Counted from the first letter of the stretch, positions 10,981-22,967 are shown. The stretch is 64,000 bases of DNA from Nelumbo lutea (GCA_022828595.1 JAKGHH010000005.1:23201875-23265874), one strand, 5' to 3'. Numbers and translations are program-made. Notes: generated by a model from the letters alone, not told the origin.

Positions 10981-11958
10981 AGAGTAGTACAATGAGCACG
11001 AAAACATCAACCTAGAGGTTGGGGACCAGATCGGTCAAGAGTCCGCCAAAAAAGATGACATTGAAATCTTGTCCAACAAGGTATGTAACTTTGAGGCTCA
11101 TTTCGATTGGTTAGAATAGATGAAGGCCAAGTTGAGAAAAACCTTGCAACTACTTTTCCAAAAGACATCTACAACTAAGCATTCCCCATTCACCCCTGTC
11201 GGTCCTTCTGTATTTGTCCCTGTTAACTACACCCATAAACTTGAACCCTGGCATAAATGAGCATCGACCCAAAACCAACCCTACGCCTACACCAGATGCG
11301 ACTTAGAGAACTTGTTTCTCTCCCATAGGACAACATGTTGATGGAGGCACCCATCAACCGCATTGAACTAAAATAGTATGTCCAAGGCCTAATGAAAGAA
11401 AGCCACAACAAAACCCAATATGCACTTGTACTCCAAAAGCCCTATTCTAACCGCATCATGTACAAACCATATCCCTCTAGTTATGTCCCACTGCGGCAAT
11501 GCCATAGCATGACGGGTAGAAGGGAGGCCCGCAAGAGCATGTTAACAAGTTCGAGGATGTGTTGGCATCATTTGCCTTAGATGGAGATCTGAAGGTTAAA
11601 GAGTTCTCCAAGTCTTTGACTGGACCAGCATACACGTGGTTCATCTATCTGATCATGAGGAGTATAGACTCGTGGGTGGAATTGGCAAAAAAGTTTCTTT
11701 CTAAATGGTTCACCCTAGAGCAGAGGTTGACGATGGCAGACCTACACAACACAGAGCAGCATGCTGGGGAGGACCTTCTAGCTTATATCATGAGGTTCCA
11801 AAAATTCAATCATTCGATCTTTGATGAGCACGCGACAGAGAAGAGCTTCATTGAACAGTGCATGCAATGAATGCACCCAGCCTTAGAATAGGCATTGAAA
11901 ATATTGAAGTCGAGACCTTTAATAAGCTGTGGAAGTGCATAGAAAGAACAATGTGAAC
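10981..11958 (+). pseudogene. Gy1 Ty3/gypsy gag, N-terminal and central part
   Basis: A degraded lead-in (11000-11550, many stops) is followed by an open block at 11559-11868. It has the core of the plant retrotransposon-gag family: KEFSKSLTGPAYTWF, SIDSWVELAKKFLSKW, AYIMRFQKF and SFIEQCMQ. A stop at 11868 is followed by a recognisable continuation (HPALE...ALKI) to about 11940. The reading is cut at 11958/11959 by the minus-strand Athila-like LTR. The next part of the same protein appears at 28541. Gag forms the particle; this copy is inactive. Confidence 0.85.
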
Positions 11959-12635
11959 TGTCACGAACACCGGGTGAATTTGGATTTGCAAAACACACAA
12001 ACAAACAGAAATTAAATCTAAAAGATTGCTGAAATAAAAGTAGCAAGAAAAAAAATAAAGAAAATAAAATGATGGTTGATCAGATCCAGTGGTGGTAGCT
12101 GCAGATTTGCTGGACTGCTTGCAGGAACCCCTCCTGACAAGATTTGGGCATCCTTCCCTTCTGCAACCCTTGAATTCCACAAGAAACCTTAGCCTTGTGA
12201 ACTGGGTGAATTGACCAATCCTTTCTCCAGAGCCCTTGGGGTCCTTTTATAGAGAAGGGTGGATAAAATTGAGATTAGAGAGAAAGAGGGGGTGACAGTT
12301 GGGTTTTCACAGACATATGGGCACCCTAGGGTTTAGAATGGAGGATTAGGATTGTTCTAAGGTGATCCTAAGGCTGAAAAAAAAGGAGAGGGTGGCCAAT
12401 ATTATGTAGCATTGAGATTTATGTGCCTAGAATTGGATGGTGGAGATTTAGGCGACTAGGGCTGAAAGGTGGAGATTAAAAGGAGTGGGTGGCACCGTAG
12501 GGTGAATGGTTGAGATAGAGAATGAAATAAAGGGCTGAGATCTAGTGGCCAAAGGCTGAATGGTGAGGATTAGAAGTTAGGTGGTGCCCTAGGGTTAGAA
12601 TGCACTCAAAAGAGGGTGCCCTAGAATGGAGGGTG
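11959..12635 (-). repeat. At-A 3' LTR, distal segment
   Basis: Minus-strand LTR sequence homologous, from about 12200 to 12635, to the intact LTR at 27136-28540 and to 54061-55282. It includes the TATAAAAGG promoter box (minus, near 12246). It ends at the Co3 insertion and continues at 22071. The distal 240 bases (plus-strand start TGTCACGAACACC) do not match the same part of the 5' LTR. The outer end and TSD are therefore uncertain. Confidence 0.75.
12631..12635. repeat. Target-site duplication GGGTG (left) of Co3
   Basis: GGGTG precedes the Co3 LTR and recurs at 22071-22075. The empty site is seen once, uninterrupted, in the related LTR near 28128-28150 (GAATGGAGGGTGGAGATTAG), which proves the insertion point. 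Confidence 0.97.
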
Positions 12636-14585
12636 TGTTAGACAGTTTTGTATGCCCTTAGCTTCAATCTAATTTGATGTACTTTTGACATTTAGTGTAA
12701 ATAAATAAAGTGCATGTTTGATTCATGTTGTTTGGTATAATTCTGTGTAAGACCCTAAAACTGGACACTTATAGAGACTCGTGTTAGTTTTAAATGTTCA
12801 CAGCCATTGGATAAGTTTGGGGAGATTTATCCTACCAAGGCTGATACTGGTGTGCCACCAAGTGTTGGGATGACCTGTCTCGGCCACCAGGGTAAAACCC
12901 AAGGCACATGCAGTATGGAATTACTCAAACCCTTGAACCAGACCAGATTTCTAGTGTTGCCCTAGACCTTGGAGACAGATGGGCAAAACTGGAAAGTTAC
13001 ACCTAACCCCAAGACTCGATTATGACACTTCACTAGGTGTCGGATTGAGCTGTCTTTGATATGCCAAACAGTGAGATCCTTAGCGGGGATCAAAACCTGC
13101 GTATGTTGGGACAATCTGAGAATTCATCTGAGTGGGTGATCATAGTGACAGGATCAGCCCCTTTGTCGGACAAAGGTAATGATTGGGAATGAACTCTCTC
13201 TGATGGAAACCAAACTACTGGCAGTTGATTTCAATCGTTGGAATTTCGTTTTGCAAAATTAGTATATATATATATATATGTATATCTATGGTTTCAAAAA
13301 TGTTTGCAAATGGTTTTAATTCTCGGGATCCATGTGAGTAGAGAGTGCGGCACTGTTCCTTGCAACCGAGGGAGAGGTCCTCTCCTGTCGGGCAGTGCTT
13401 GATCATTAAGGGCTTAGAAGTTAAGTGTAAGATCATTTAGGATAGTACCTAATGGGTTAATCTTGCACCTGCCCACAGTCCCTGGGTTTTTATAAGATGG
13501 TTTGGCCTAGGGACCACTTAATGTAAGGTTTGGGCCCATAGGGTCCATGTGATGGGCTCAGGGGTTTACTGAGCTTTTCAGTGAATTCGGATGGGCCTTG
13601 TAATAAAGGCTGGGCCGAACCCATGTGGCTGGTGTGTAGATCAATGCTTGGGTCCCATGCCATACAAAGAAACCCAACTAGGCAACAGATTGGAAACTAG
13701 TTAAGCATTGAACACTTAAATGGGCCAAAAGCCCATTTCGAGATGGGCTGATATGATCACCCATCTATGGGGCATATCTGGGATTAAAGTTAGAAAAGGA
13801 TTGGGCCTTTTAACCTTATCCACTATGGGAAACCAAATTCAAATCAGATTTGAATATGGTAACCTCGTGATAAGATCAGGAGTAAGCTAACTTAATCTGC
13901 AGATAGGATTAAGATCATCCCTTATCCAAATAATGATTTGGATTGGGATAACTCCTAATTAGGAGGTTTCTTAATTAAGAAGAAAGGAGGAGAAACCCTA
14001 AGAGAGATCAATATCAGATTTCGAATAGGATTTTTGTGCAAGCAAGAAAGCATCCTGCGAATAGAGATTGGATCTCATATACTCCAAAAAGAAGAGAAGC
14101 TATTCAGCCATCTTCATCCCAGGAGTTCTCCTCCTGCCGCCGCCATTCATCCTTACAAGATTCGACCTTTGAAGAAGAAAGAAATCAAGAAATTGTTTCT
14201 TGAGACAGCTTTGCAGAAAAGACTGAAAAGATCTGGTGCTCAAAGTTTCCAGAGGATTCTTGCGAAGGATCCAGTGTGTAGGATGCACTCTACTGGTTCT
14301 GTTCCACATACAGCTGTCATCTTCAGCCGGAGCGGATCTTGGTGTCCTCTTTGGGTGTGAACACCAACTTTGGGAGATACTGCTCCTCTGGATTAGGTAT
14401 AATTCCTCCCTTTCCTTTTGGTTCAGATCTGGTTCGATTATGGTTCAAGTAGGATCCTTGAATATTGTATTCTAAATTTAGGGAATATGATTCCCAGTTG
14501 GAAGAAGGTAGGAAAATTTTTTAAATTCACCCACCCATTCCGTAACCTTCATGGCATCCATTAGATGGATCCTACCATTCTTTCA
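12636..14585 (+). repeat. Co3 5' LTR
   Basis: 1,950 bases, TG...CA, followed directly by G and the PBS. The 3' copy is at 20098-22070. A TA microsatellite at 13262-13279 is shorter than in the 3' LTR. The TATA region that is clear in sister LTRs is eroded here. Confidence 0.96.
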
Positions 14586-14586
14586 G

Positions 14587-14598
14587 TGGTATCAGAGC
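14587..14598 (+). other. Co3 primer-binding site (tRNA-iMet)
   Basis: TGGTATCAGAGC one base after the 5' LTR, the classic plant copia site complementary to initiator tRNA-Met. It primes minus-strand synthesis. Confidence 0.95.
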
Positions 14599-16303
14599 CA
14601 CAGGTTCGAATCTTGAACCAAAAGAAAATCAGATCTGAACCTGCGTAGATGGACAGAAGATAATCTGCCAAGGTTTGCGCAGATTGTTTTCTTTATTTCA
14701 AGAAACTGTTTCTTGTTAAGGGCGACTGATCTGAAATTAATTTTTGTTAAATCCAAAATTTATTTAGAATTGTTCTTTATTTATTTTGATTTAATGGACT
14801 GTTCGAACCTGGAGATCGCAGTGTTGATTTGGCGTAGATGGTCTGTGCACCCTTTTTCCCTTTTATTCATTCATTTTATTCAATTCGGTCTGTAAATATT
14901 TTTTTTATATTATTTTCTAGACTGAAGGTATAGGATTTGACCAAGAATGTAATTAATTAATAGAAATAGGATTTCTGTAATTTTTTTTTTATTTTCTTGA
15001 TTAAAGAAGAAGGAAGAAGAAGGCGACGCTGGAGATTTGCAGATGGAGAAATCGCTTTCTCCGATTTGCAGTTTGTGAAACTGCAACCCTAGTAATTAAC
15101 CTCTGTTTTGCAAGTGGTGCGAACAGTCCATACTTGATTTATGATTGTTTAAAATTGAAATGATTAATTTCAGATCTTTCATGGATTAATTCTTGAATTG
15201 AAAACCAGTTTCGGACAATTTTAGACTAGATTGGACCAAAACTGTTTGGATCGAATCGAGGGTTCGAAGGGGACTGTTTTCAGTCCAATTTTCTCCCTCT
15301 TGCAGTTCCAAATCTGATGTCCAACTACAAGGATTAATTCGGCCCACCTGTAAAGCCCAGTTTTAAAAGGTTAAAACTGCAGAAGCCCACTCTTGTGAGG
15401 AAAGTCGTATGGGCCGAATTGCTATCTGCGATTCAGCCCATACACCTAGTAAACATTAATTGTTAAGGTTATGCTTTTAAATGGGCTGTTCAATGGGCTT
15501 TACAATAGTTAATTGATTGGATCAATTCTTCCTTCACATGTGATGTTTGGATGTTTGATGTGCTACGACCATGGGCCATAAGCACTTGGCCCATGATGAC
15601 TTGTTATGGCTCTTATGCACACCATGGTTGAATGCACATCGTTGCCATGGTGTCCCAGAAGGTCATCAGATGACCCCTCCTTACTTGGTGGGCCCCACAT
15701 CCCTAAAAAGGGATGCGTACGAAAATCCTAGCCGATTAAGGCCCGCCAGAAATCTGACTTTATAAGAGTCAGTGGGAGTCACTCTAGTTTGACCTAAATT
15801 AGAACTATGGCATAATTTTGTTCCCTCCAACAAATATGAGTGCATGTGATAGGGAGATCCATATGATGGACTCTCTAAAGGCCTTCCGTCATTAGCACAA
15901 TGATGGGTCCTTTAGTAACGAGGAAACGCACCATAAAATTGGGTTATCCATTTGCTGTTGGATCTGTTAGAGTGTTTCATAAGATGATAGGGGCATCATA
16001 GACCGATGTGGGAGAGGCTTCACCAGAAAATGGGAACTCTCTCACGGTACCTTGGCGTAACCTGAATATGATGGGTGAGTACTCACTGGACAGAAAGGTT
16101 TACCTGAAAATGGCTTTGAACCTTGTCTGACAGAGGCCAAAGGGAAACTCATTCGATGAGTGGATATGATCCATCACAGAAAGGTGGTGTGGTTATGCAG
16201 CTGAAACAGTTGGCTTCATGCACCCCATGTGATTTCCCACATTTCCAGAGACATTTCGTCATCTTCATCACTGAGTAAGGAGGGAAATCTCAGAGATGAA
16301 TAA
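14599..16303 (+). other. Co3 leader
   Basis: 1.7-kb untranslated leader conserved in layout with other family members. A 26-base inverted repeat with arms CATGGGCC and GGCCCATG is at 15570-15595. About 100 bases that precede gag in the three sister copies are missing here, so the start codon differs. Short open frames are not shared between copies. Confidence 0.8.
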
Positions 16304-17059
16304 ATGGAAAGGAAAAACGGTCAATTCGCAAAGCTTCTAGATGATAACAAGCTTAAGGGCCCAAACTATGCCGACTGGTACAAAAATCTTATGCTGGTCC
16401 TAACTTCCGAGAAGTTAGATAAGGTGGTGAAAAATCCTACCCCGGAGCATCCGGGTGATAGGGCTTCTGAGGCCCGTAGGAGGGACTACCAAGATTGGGA
16501 GGGTAAGAACTCCCTAGCCCGTTGCTTTGTCATTGCCTCACTAGACAACTCAATACAGAGGCAATTCAATCAGATCGAACTAGCCAAGGACATATTGGAC
16601 AATCTAAAGACAATGTATGAAGAGCAGAACCGTTCTACTCGACAGAAGGTCCTGAAACTGTTCATGACCACGCAGATGTCCAAAGGGTAGAAAGTTCATG
16701 ACCATTGTCTTCAGATGGTGGGCTACATTAACGAACTCGAAGCTCTTGGATCTGGGCTAGTTCTTGACACGCAAGTGGATGCCATCCTGAATTCTTTGCC
16801 CTCTTCCTTCAATCCGTTCACAATGAACTACAACATGAACAAGCTGAACGTCAGCGTCCAAGAACTCAGCAATATGTTGCAAAGGGCCGAATATCTACTC
16901 AAGAAGGATGAGCCTATGGTTATGCTTGCTGAAGCTAACAAATTGGGCAAGAAAAAGAGAAAGGAAAAGAAGCCCTAGAAGAAAATTGCCAAGCCTAAGA
17001 AGCAGAAGAAGAACAAGGCATCTGATGTCTGTCACTTCTGCAAGCAGACCAGCCATTGA
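16304..17059 (+). pseudogene. Co3 gag
   Basis: Copia gag read from ATG 16304 (MERKNGQFAKLLDDNKLKG). The sister copies start MAHRQFAK or MANGQFTK, so the first residues here were replaced by a leader deletion. The UBN2-type gag core spans about residues 20-190, with KLDKV and FNPFTMNYNMNKLNVS motifs. In-frame TAG codons are at 16688 and 16976. A lysine-rich stretch leads to the zinc knuckle (CHFC at 17030-17041), which breaks in a frameshift/TGA at 17057. Gag would bind RNA and build the particle. Confidence 0.9.
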
Positions 17060-18484
17060 AGAGAGGAACTGTCTTGCCTACCTGAAATCTAAGAAAGGTA
17101 ACGTCAAAACATGTGTCATAGAAACTAATATGTTAGTTACTTCTGTGTCTTGGTGTGTTGACTCCGGGGCTTCAACTCATGCGTGTAACTCATTACAGGG
17201 GTTCAAAGTTAGCAGAAGATTGAGTGAAGGCGAAGTGACACTATTCTTGGGAATGACTACAAGTGTTGTAGCTGAGGCAATAGGAACCATAGAATTAGTA
17301 TTTAGAGAAGGAGTGCTTGTACTTAAAGATTGTCCTTATGTACAGAACTTGAGAAGAAATTTAATTTCTATTTCTAAACTGTGTGCTTATGGATATACTG
17401 TTTATTTTAGTAATATGATTACTGTTAAATTGAATAACAAATTCATCGCATGCAGGGAATTGGAGAACGGTCTCTATGTTCTACATCCTTCTCTAGAAAC
17501 TAACTTAATCGAAACTATGTCGGTCAAAAATCCCAAGAAAAGGAATCGTGATACAGTAAATCCCATATGCCTTTGGCATTACCGACTTGGCCATATCGGT
17601 GTTGACGGAATCACAAGGCTGGTAAAGGATGGTCCTTTGGATTTTCTAACCATAGAAAATCTTCCCACTTGTGAGCCTTGCCTACAAGGTAAGATGACCA
17701 AGCGGCCATTTGACGGTAAGCCTGAAAGATCTGCAGGCACACTTGACCTAATACATACTGATGTATGTGGTCCCCTGAGTGTTAGGACACGGAATCAACA
17801 CGTGTATTTCATCACCTTTACAGATGATTTTTCACGATATGGTTACGTGTACCTAATGAGACACAAGTCTGAATCCTTTGAAAAGTTCAAAGAGTAGACA
17901 GGAAGTCGAGAAACATTTAGGGAGAGAAATTAAGGCCCTTCGATCAGATCGAGGTGGTGAGTATCTCTCTAACGAATTCATGGACTACTTAAAGGTCAAC
18001 GGGATAGTGTCACAACTAGCTCCTCTTGCTACAGCTCAACTCAACGGTGTTTCAGAGAGGAGGAATAGGACCTTGTTGGACATGGTCCGGTCACTTCTCG
18101 CACACTAAGAATTACCCACATCCTTTTGGGGATATGCATTAGAGACTGCTATCTATTCCGAAAACTCCATATGAACTATGAACCGGAAGGAAACCAAGTG
18201 TAAGACACTTGAAGATTTAGGGTTGTCCTGCACACGTTAAAAGAACAAGTGCAGACAAGTTGGAGTCTAAAACCAACCGTTGCCTATTTATAGGCTACCC
18301 AAGTGAGCAAAAAGTGTTCTGTAGTCGAAACACTCAATTCTTAGAAATCGAATACATCCTAGACACCCATCGTCAAGAAATAATTCTTGATGAAGAGAGC
18401 TCAGGAGCAGTGGGAGATGTCCTACAAGTTCCAAGTAGTGACCAACCTAGAAGATCCACTCGGGTATCCAGACCACCAGTCTGA
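17060..18484 (+). pseudogene. Co3 protease and integrase
   Basis: Long frame to 17897. It has aspartic protease with an intact DSGASTHAC motif (catalytic Asp at 17160), then the GAG-pre-integrase domain (CLWHYRLGHIGVDGITRL, about 17567-17620) and the integrase core start LIHTDVCGPL. A stop at 17895 shifts the reading to the next piece (17878-18108) with SDRGGEY and VSERRNRT. All three integrase catalytic acidic residues are thus still visible, split over two frames. Small deletions follow (18110-18260), including the KGFVRYLFYDPRE-like segment kept in Co5. The C-terminal DEESSGAVGD linker ends at 18484. Confidence 0.9.
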
Positions 18485-18508
18485 TATGGTTATGGCCAGG
18501 ATAGTTAC

Positions 18509-20083
18509 GTGGTGGAAGCCTTGACTAGTGAGGAGGATCCCGTAACTTATGTGGAAGCTATGCTAGACATAGATTCCCAGAAGTGGGTGGAGACTATGAG
18601 AGCTGAGATGGACTTGATGGAGACCAATGGAGTCTGGACTCTAGTAGATCCGCCCTCCGGGGTGAAAGCAATTGGTTGCAAATGGATCTACAAGAGGAAG
18701 AAGGACCCCAATGGCAGGATTGAGACCTACAAGGCTCATTTGATGGCAAAAGGGTATACTCAGAAAGAAGGTATCGATTATGAGGAAACTTTTTCACCCA
18801 TGGCCATGCTTAAATCCATTAGGATCCTACTAGCTGTAGCAGCGTACCATGACTATGAGATTTGGCAAATGGATGTCAAAACCGCATTCCTGAATGGAGA
18901 TTTTGGTGAAGATATCTACATGCAGCAGCCATAGGGCTTCATTGTTGCTGGTCAGGAACACATGGTATGTAAACTTAATAGATCCATATATGAACTTAAG
19001 CAGGCTTCTAGGAGTTAGAACATCATTTTTTATTCAACTGTCAAAACGTTTGACTTTGAGCAGAATCCGGATGAACTGTGTGTTTACAGGAAGTCCAGTG
19101 AGGATAAGATCACCTTTTTGGTGTTATACGTGGACGATATCCTACTCATTGGGAATGATGTAGGAATGTTGACTTCGGTCAAGGTATGGCTATCACAGCA
19201 GTTCTCCATGAAAGATCTTGGAGAAGCTTCATACATACTGGGTCTTCGACTCTATAGAGATAGATCGAAGCGGATAATTGGATTATCCCAATCTGCTTAC
19301 ATTGACAAAATTGGCAAAAGATACAGCATGGAGAACTCCAAGAAAGGAAACATTCCTTTCAGGCATGGAGTCACTCTCTCCAAGAAGATGTCTCCAAAGA
19401 CTTCTGAGGAGATTGAGGGCATGAGAGATGTTCCCTATCTCTCAGCCGTAGGGAGCATCATTCTCAGGCGGTGAGTGTGGAAAGTAGATTCTAGGCCAAC
19501 CCAGGGCAGGAGCATTGAACTGCTGTGAAGAATATACTCAAATACCTTCGAAGGACAAAAGAGTTTTGTCTGGTATTCGAGGGTGGTTCACTACAAGTTC
19601 TAGGGTATACTGATGCCGATTTCCAGTCGGATCCAAATGATAGAAAGTCTACATCTGGATATGTTTTCATGATAGGATCATGTGCTGTTTACTGGAAAAG
19701 CAACAAACAGGGGTCCACTACAGATTCCACAACCGAGGCCGAGTACATTGCCGCAAGTGAAGCTGCCAAGGAAGCCGCGTGGATGAAGAAATTCATACAA
19801 CGAATTGAGACTGATTCCGTCCAGCACATCACCCATCCCGTTGTTGTGTGACAACAGTGGAGCGATCGCTCAGGCTAAAGAGTCTCGGGCCCACTCGAAG
19901 TCAAAGCACATCGAGAGGAAGTACCATGTACTATGGAAGATCGTTGGTAGAGGGGACGTCCTAATTCAGAAGGTAGCATCAGCGGACAATGTCGCAGACC
20001 CATTGACTAAGCCATTGACACAGAAGGTGTTTGAGAAGCACATGGAAAGTATGGGACTCCGGCTTGTACCAGATTGGACCTAA
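18509..20083 (+). pseudogene. Co3 reverse transcriptase and RNase H
   Basis: RT fingers and palm from 18509: VKAIGCKWIYKRKK, GIDYEETFSPMAMLKSIR, IWQMDVKTAFLNGD. TAG stops at 18932 and about 19016 lie in the same frame as the rest, and the catalytic LYVDDILLIGND follows at about 19124. A deletion near 19470 removes the YAMLCTRPD block. RNase H runs 19525-20083 with GYTDADF, TEAEYIA and CDNSGAIA carrying the acidic active-site residues. There is a frameshift near 19845 and a natural end at DWT-stop. This domain pair copies element RNA into DNA and degrades the template. Confidence 0.92.
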
Positions 20084-20097
20084 GTGCAAGTGGAAGC

Positions 20098-20719
20098 TGT
20101 TAGACAGTTTTGTATACCCTTAGCTTCAATCCGATTTGGTGTACTTTTGACATTTAGTGTAAATAAATAAAGTGCATGTTTGATTCATGTTGTTTGGTAT
20201 AATTCTGTGTAAGACCCTAAAACTGGACACTTATAGAGACTCGTGTTAGTTTTAAATGTTCACAGCCATTGGATAAGTCTGGGGAGATTTATCCTGCCAA
20301 GGCTAATACTGGTGTGCCACCAAGTGTTGGAGTGGTCTGTCTCGGCCACCAGGGTAAGACCCAAGGCACATGCAGTATGGAATTACTCGAATCCTTGAAC
20401 TGGACCAGATTTCCAGTGTTGCCCTGGACCTTGGAGACAGATGGGCAAAACTGGAAAGTTACACCTGACCCCAAGACTCGATTATGACACTTCACTAGGT
20501 GTCGGATCGGGATGTCTTTGATATGCCAATCAATGAGATCCTTAGCGGGGATCAAAACCTGGGTATGTTGGGAAAGTTTGAGAATTCATCTGAGTGGGTG
20601 ATCATAGTGACAGGATCAGCCCCTTTGTCGGACAAAGGTAATGATCAGGAATGCACTCTCTCTGATGGAAACCAAACTGCCGGCAGTTGATTTCAATCGT
20701 TGGAATTTTGTTTTGCAAA

Positions 20720-20765
<46 letters not shown>

Positions 20766-22070
20766 GTATGGTTTCAAAAATGTTTGCAAATGGTTTTAAT
20801 TCCCGGGATCCATGTGAGTAGAGAGTGCAGCACTGTTCCTTGCAGCCGAGGGAGAGGTCCTCTCTTGTCGAGTAGTGCTTGATCATTAAGGGCTGAGTGC
20901 TTAAGTGTAAAACCATTTAGGATAGTACCTGATGGGTTAATCTTGCACCTGCCCACAGTCCCTAGGTTTTTATAAGATGGCTTGGCCCAAGGACCACTTA
21001 ATGTAAGGGTTGGGCCCATAGGGTCCATGTGATGGGCTCAGGGGTTTACTGAGCTTTTCAGTGAATTCGGTTGGGCCTTGTAATAAAGGTTTGGCTGAAC
21101 CCATGTGGCTAGTGTGCAGATCAATGCTTGGGTCCCATGCCATACAAAGAAGCCCAACTGGGCAGCAGATTGGAAACTAGTTAAGCACTAAACACTTAAA
21201 TGGGCCAAAAGCCCATTTCGAGCTGGGCTGATATGATCACCCATCTATGGGGCGTATTTGGGATTAAAGTTAGAAAAGGATTGGGCCTTTTAACCTTATC
21301 CACTTTGGGAGACCAAATTCAAATTAGATTTGAATCTGGTAACCTCTTGATAAGATCTGGATTAAGCTAACTTAATCTGCAGATAGGATTAAGATCATCC
21401 CCTATCCAAATACTGATTTGGATTGGGATAACTTCTAATTAGGAGTTTTCTTAAACAAGAAGAAAGGAGGAGAAACCATAAGAGAGATCAATATCAGATT
21501 TTGAATAGGGTTTTTGTGCAAGCAAAAAAGCATCCTGCGAATATAGATTGGATCTCATACAAACTCCAAAAAGAAGAAAAGCTATTCAGCCATCTTCATC
21601 CCAGGAGTTCTCCTCCAGCCGCCGCCATTCTTCTATACAAGATTTGATATTTGAAGAAGAAAGAAATCAAGAAATTGTTTCTTGACATCAGCTTTGCAGA
21701 AAAGACTGAAAAGATCTGGTGCTCAAAGTTTCCAGAGGATTCTTGCGAATGATCCAGTGTGTAGGACGCACTCTACTAGTTCCGTTCCACATATAACTGT
21801 GTCATCTTCAGCAGGAGCGGATCTTGGTGTCCTCTTTGGGCGTGAACACCAACGTTGGGAGATACTGTTTCTCTGGATCAGGTATAATTCCTCACTTTCC
21901 TTTTGTTTCAGATCTGGTTTGATTATGGTTCAAGTAGGATCCTTGAATATTGTATTCTAAATTTAGGGAATATGATTCCCAGTTGTAAGAATGTAGGAAA
22001 ATTTTTGAAATTCGTCCACCCATTCCGCAACCTTCATGACGTCCATTAGATGGATCCTACCATTCTTTCA
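20098..22070 (+). repeat. Co3 3' LTR
   Basis: 1,973 bases, TG...CA, preceded by a weak purine tract (AAGTGGAAGC). Longer than the 5' LTR mainly through a TA expansion at 20724-20759. Followed by TSD GGGTG at 22071-22075. Confidence 0.96.
20724..20759. repeat. (TA)n microsatellite in the Co3 3' LTR
   Basis: About 18 TA units against about 9 in the 5' LTR at 13262-13279. An independent expansion since insertion. Confidence 0.9.
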
Positions 22071-22481
22071 GGGTGGAGATTAGATGTTAGGTAGGGATGG
22101 AAGGTGAGGATTTAGTAGTTAGGGGCGGCTAGGTTTTGTTAGAGATGAAAAGAATGAGTAGAGAGGTGCCCTAGGGTTTACTAAGGAGAGGGGGAGTATG
22201 CTAATACAGTAGGAGGGGTGCCATTCTGGGTTTAGCAGGCAAGAGGTGCCCTTCTATGCTCAGTTTTTCACAAAAACACCCCCTATCTCAGTTGGAATTA
22301 CACTATCTTCCTAAAAATTGCATTTCAGCCTTGAAACTTCCCCCGTTTTCTCCATGATTTGCATAGACCCTCAGAAGTCACAATATTTAATTTAACTTGG
22401 AAAATGAGACATTTTAACAATTCTAAGGCATAAAATACCCCTGAAATGATGCCCTTAAGACATCAAAATACATAGTTATCA
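22071..22481 (-). repeat. At-A 3' LTR, proximal segment
   Basis: Continuation of the LTR broken by Co3. Its sense start is TGATAACTATG at 22481, directly after a purine tract. It matches 28134-28540 and 54900-55282. Sense order of the whole 3' LTR is 22481 to 22071, then 12635 to 11959. Confidence 0.93.
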
Positions 22482-22496
22482 CACCCCCAACTTAAC
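22482..22496 (-). other. At-A polypurine tract
   Basis: On the minus strand, AAGTTGGGGGTG abuts the 3' LTR start. The same tract occurs before the LTR of At-B (55283-55297). It would prime plus-strand synthesis. Confidence 0.85.
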
Positions 22497-22967
22497 CATT
22501 GCTAGTCCCTTAGCAATGTAGCCTTAAAATTACACTGAGTAAAGAGATCATTCCATTGCAAGATCATCATTAACAAAATTAGCCAAGTATCCTGATTCCA
22601 GAATTCTCAAACATTGTATAAATCGGTATTGGGCTTAAGGAGTAAAACTATCTTGCTTTGAATATTTCCAAAAATTGGCTTAAAAATCTTACATACCCTT
22701 CCATTGGCAAACTGTCTTGATAAGCTGAGATTGATTTTTGAAATCAGGTAGGTATTCTTCTTTTCCATTCTGGCAATGGATTTCTACCGCTGAACTTGAT
22801 ATGCACACTTATTTTTATTGCTACCCTCCACCATTTGACGTGAATCTCAGACCAAGTTACTAAGTGCTAGGTGATTGTCTTTGGCATTTCTTTTCAAATT
22901 CGACACTTAACTTAGGTGAAGAGACCCGACAACCAGTGCTAAGTTTAACGTCTTCAGCCAGACGTAT
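22497..22967 (-). other. At-A 3' untranslated region
   Basis: No gene. Matches 55298-56030 and 62727-63670 in the sister copies, although At-A is shorter here. Near 22940 the sense sequence passes from the protease C-terminus straight into a block that in At-B and At-C contains GGGAGGCAACCCAAC or a close variant. From memory, that block normally lies after integrase in Athila elements. Confidence 0.75.

Larger units (their letters stand above)
12636..22070 (+). mobile_element. Co3, near-complete Ty1/copia LTR retrotransposon (9,435 bp)
   Basis: Both LTRs, PBS, leader, gag-pro-int-RT-RNase H in copia order, and an exact 5-bp TSD. The LTRs (12636-14585 and 20098-22070) start TGTTAGACAG and end CATTCTTTCA and differ by a few percent by eye. 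It landed in the 3' LTR of the minus-strand Athila-like element At-A. It is the youngest-looking and best-preserved element in the window, but frameshifts and stops interrupt the polyprotein at least seven times. LTR and total length resemble the Angela-type branch of copia; that lineage name is inference. Confidence 0.96.

Noticed and set aside
11954..11958. TSD for At-A
   Set aside because: The left flank (TGAAC) and right flank (ACCAC, 28541-28545) do not match, and the LTR ends differ.
15571..15765. Small open frames in the copia leader and LTRs as genes
   Set aside because: The frames are not conserved between the sister leaders and LTRs, which align at the DNA level with stops at different places.
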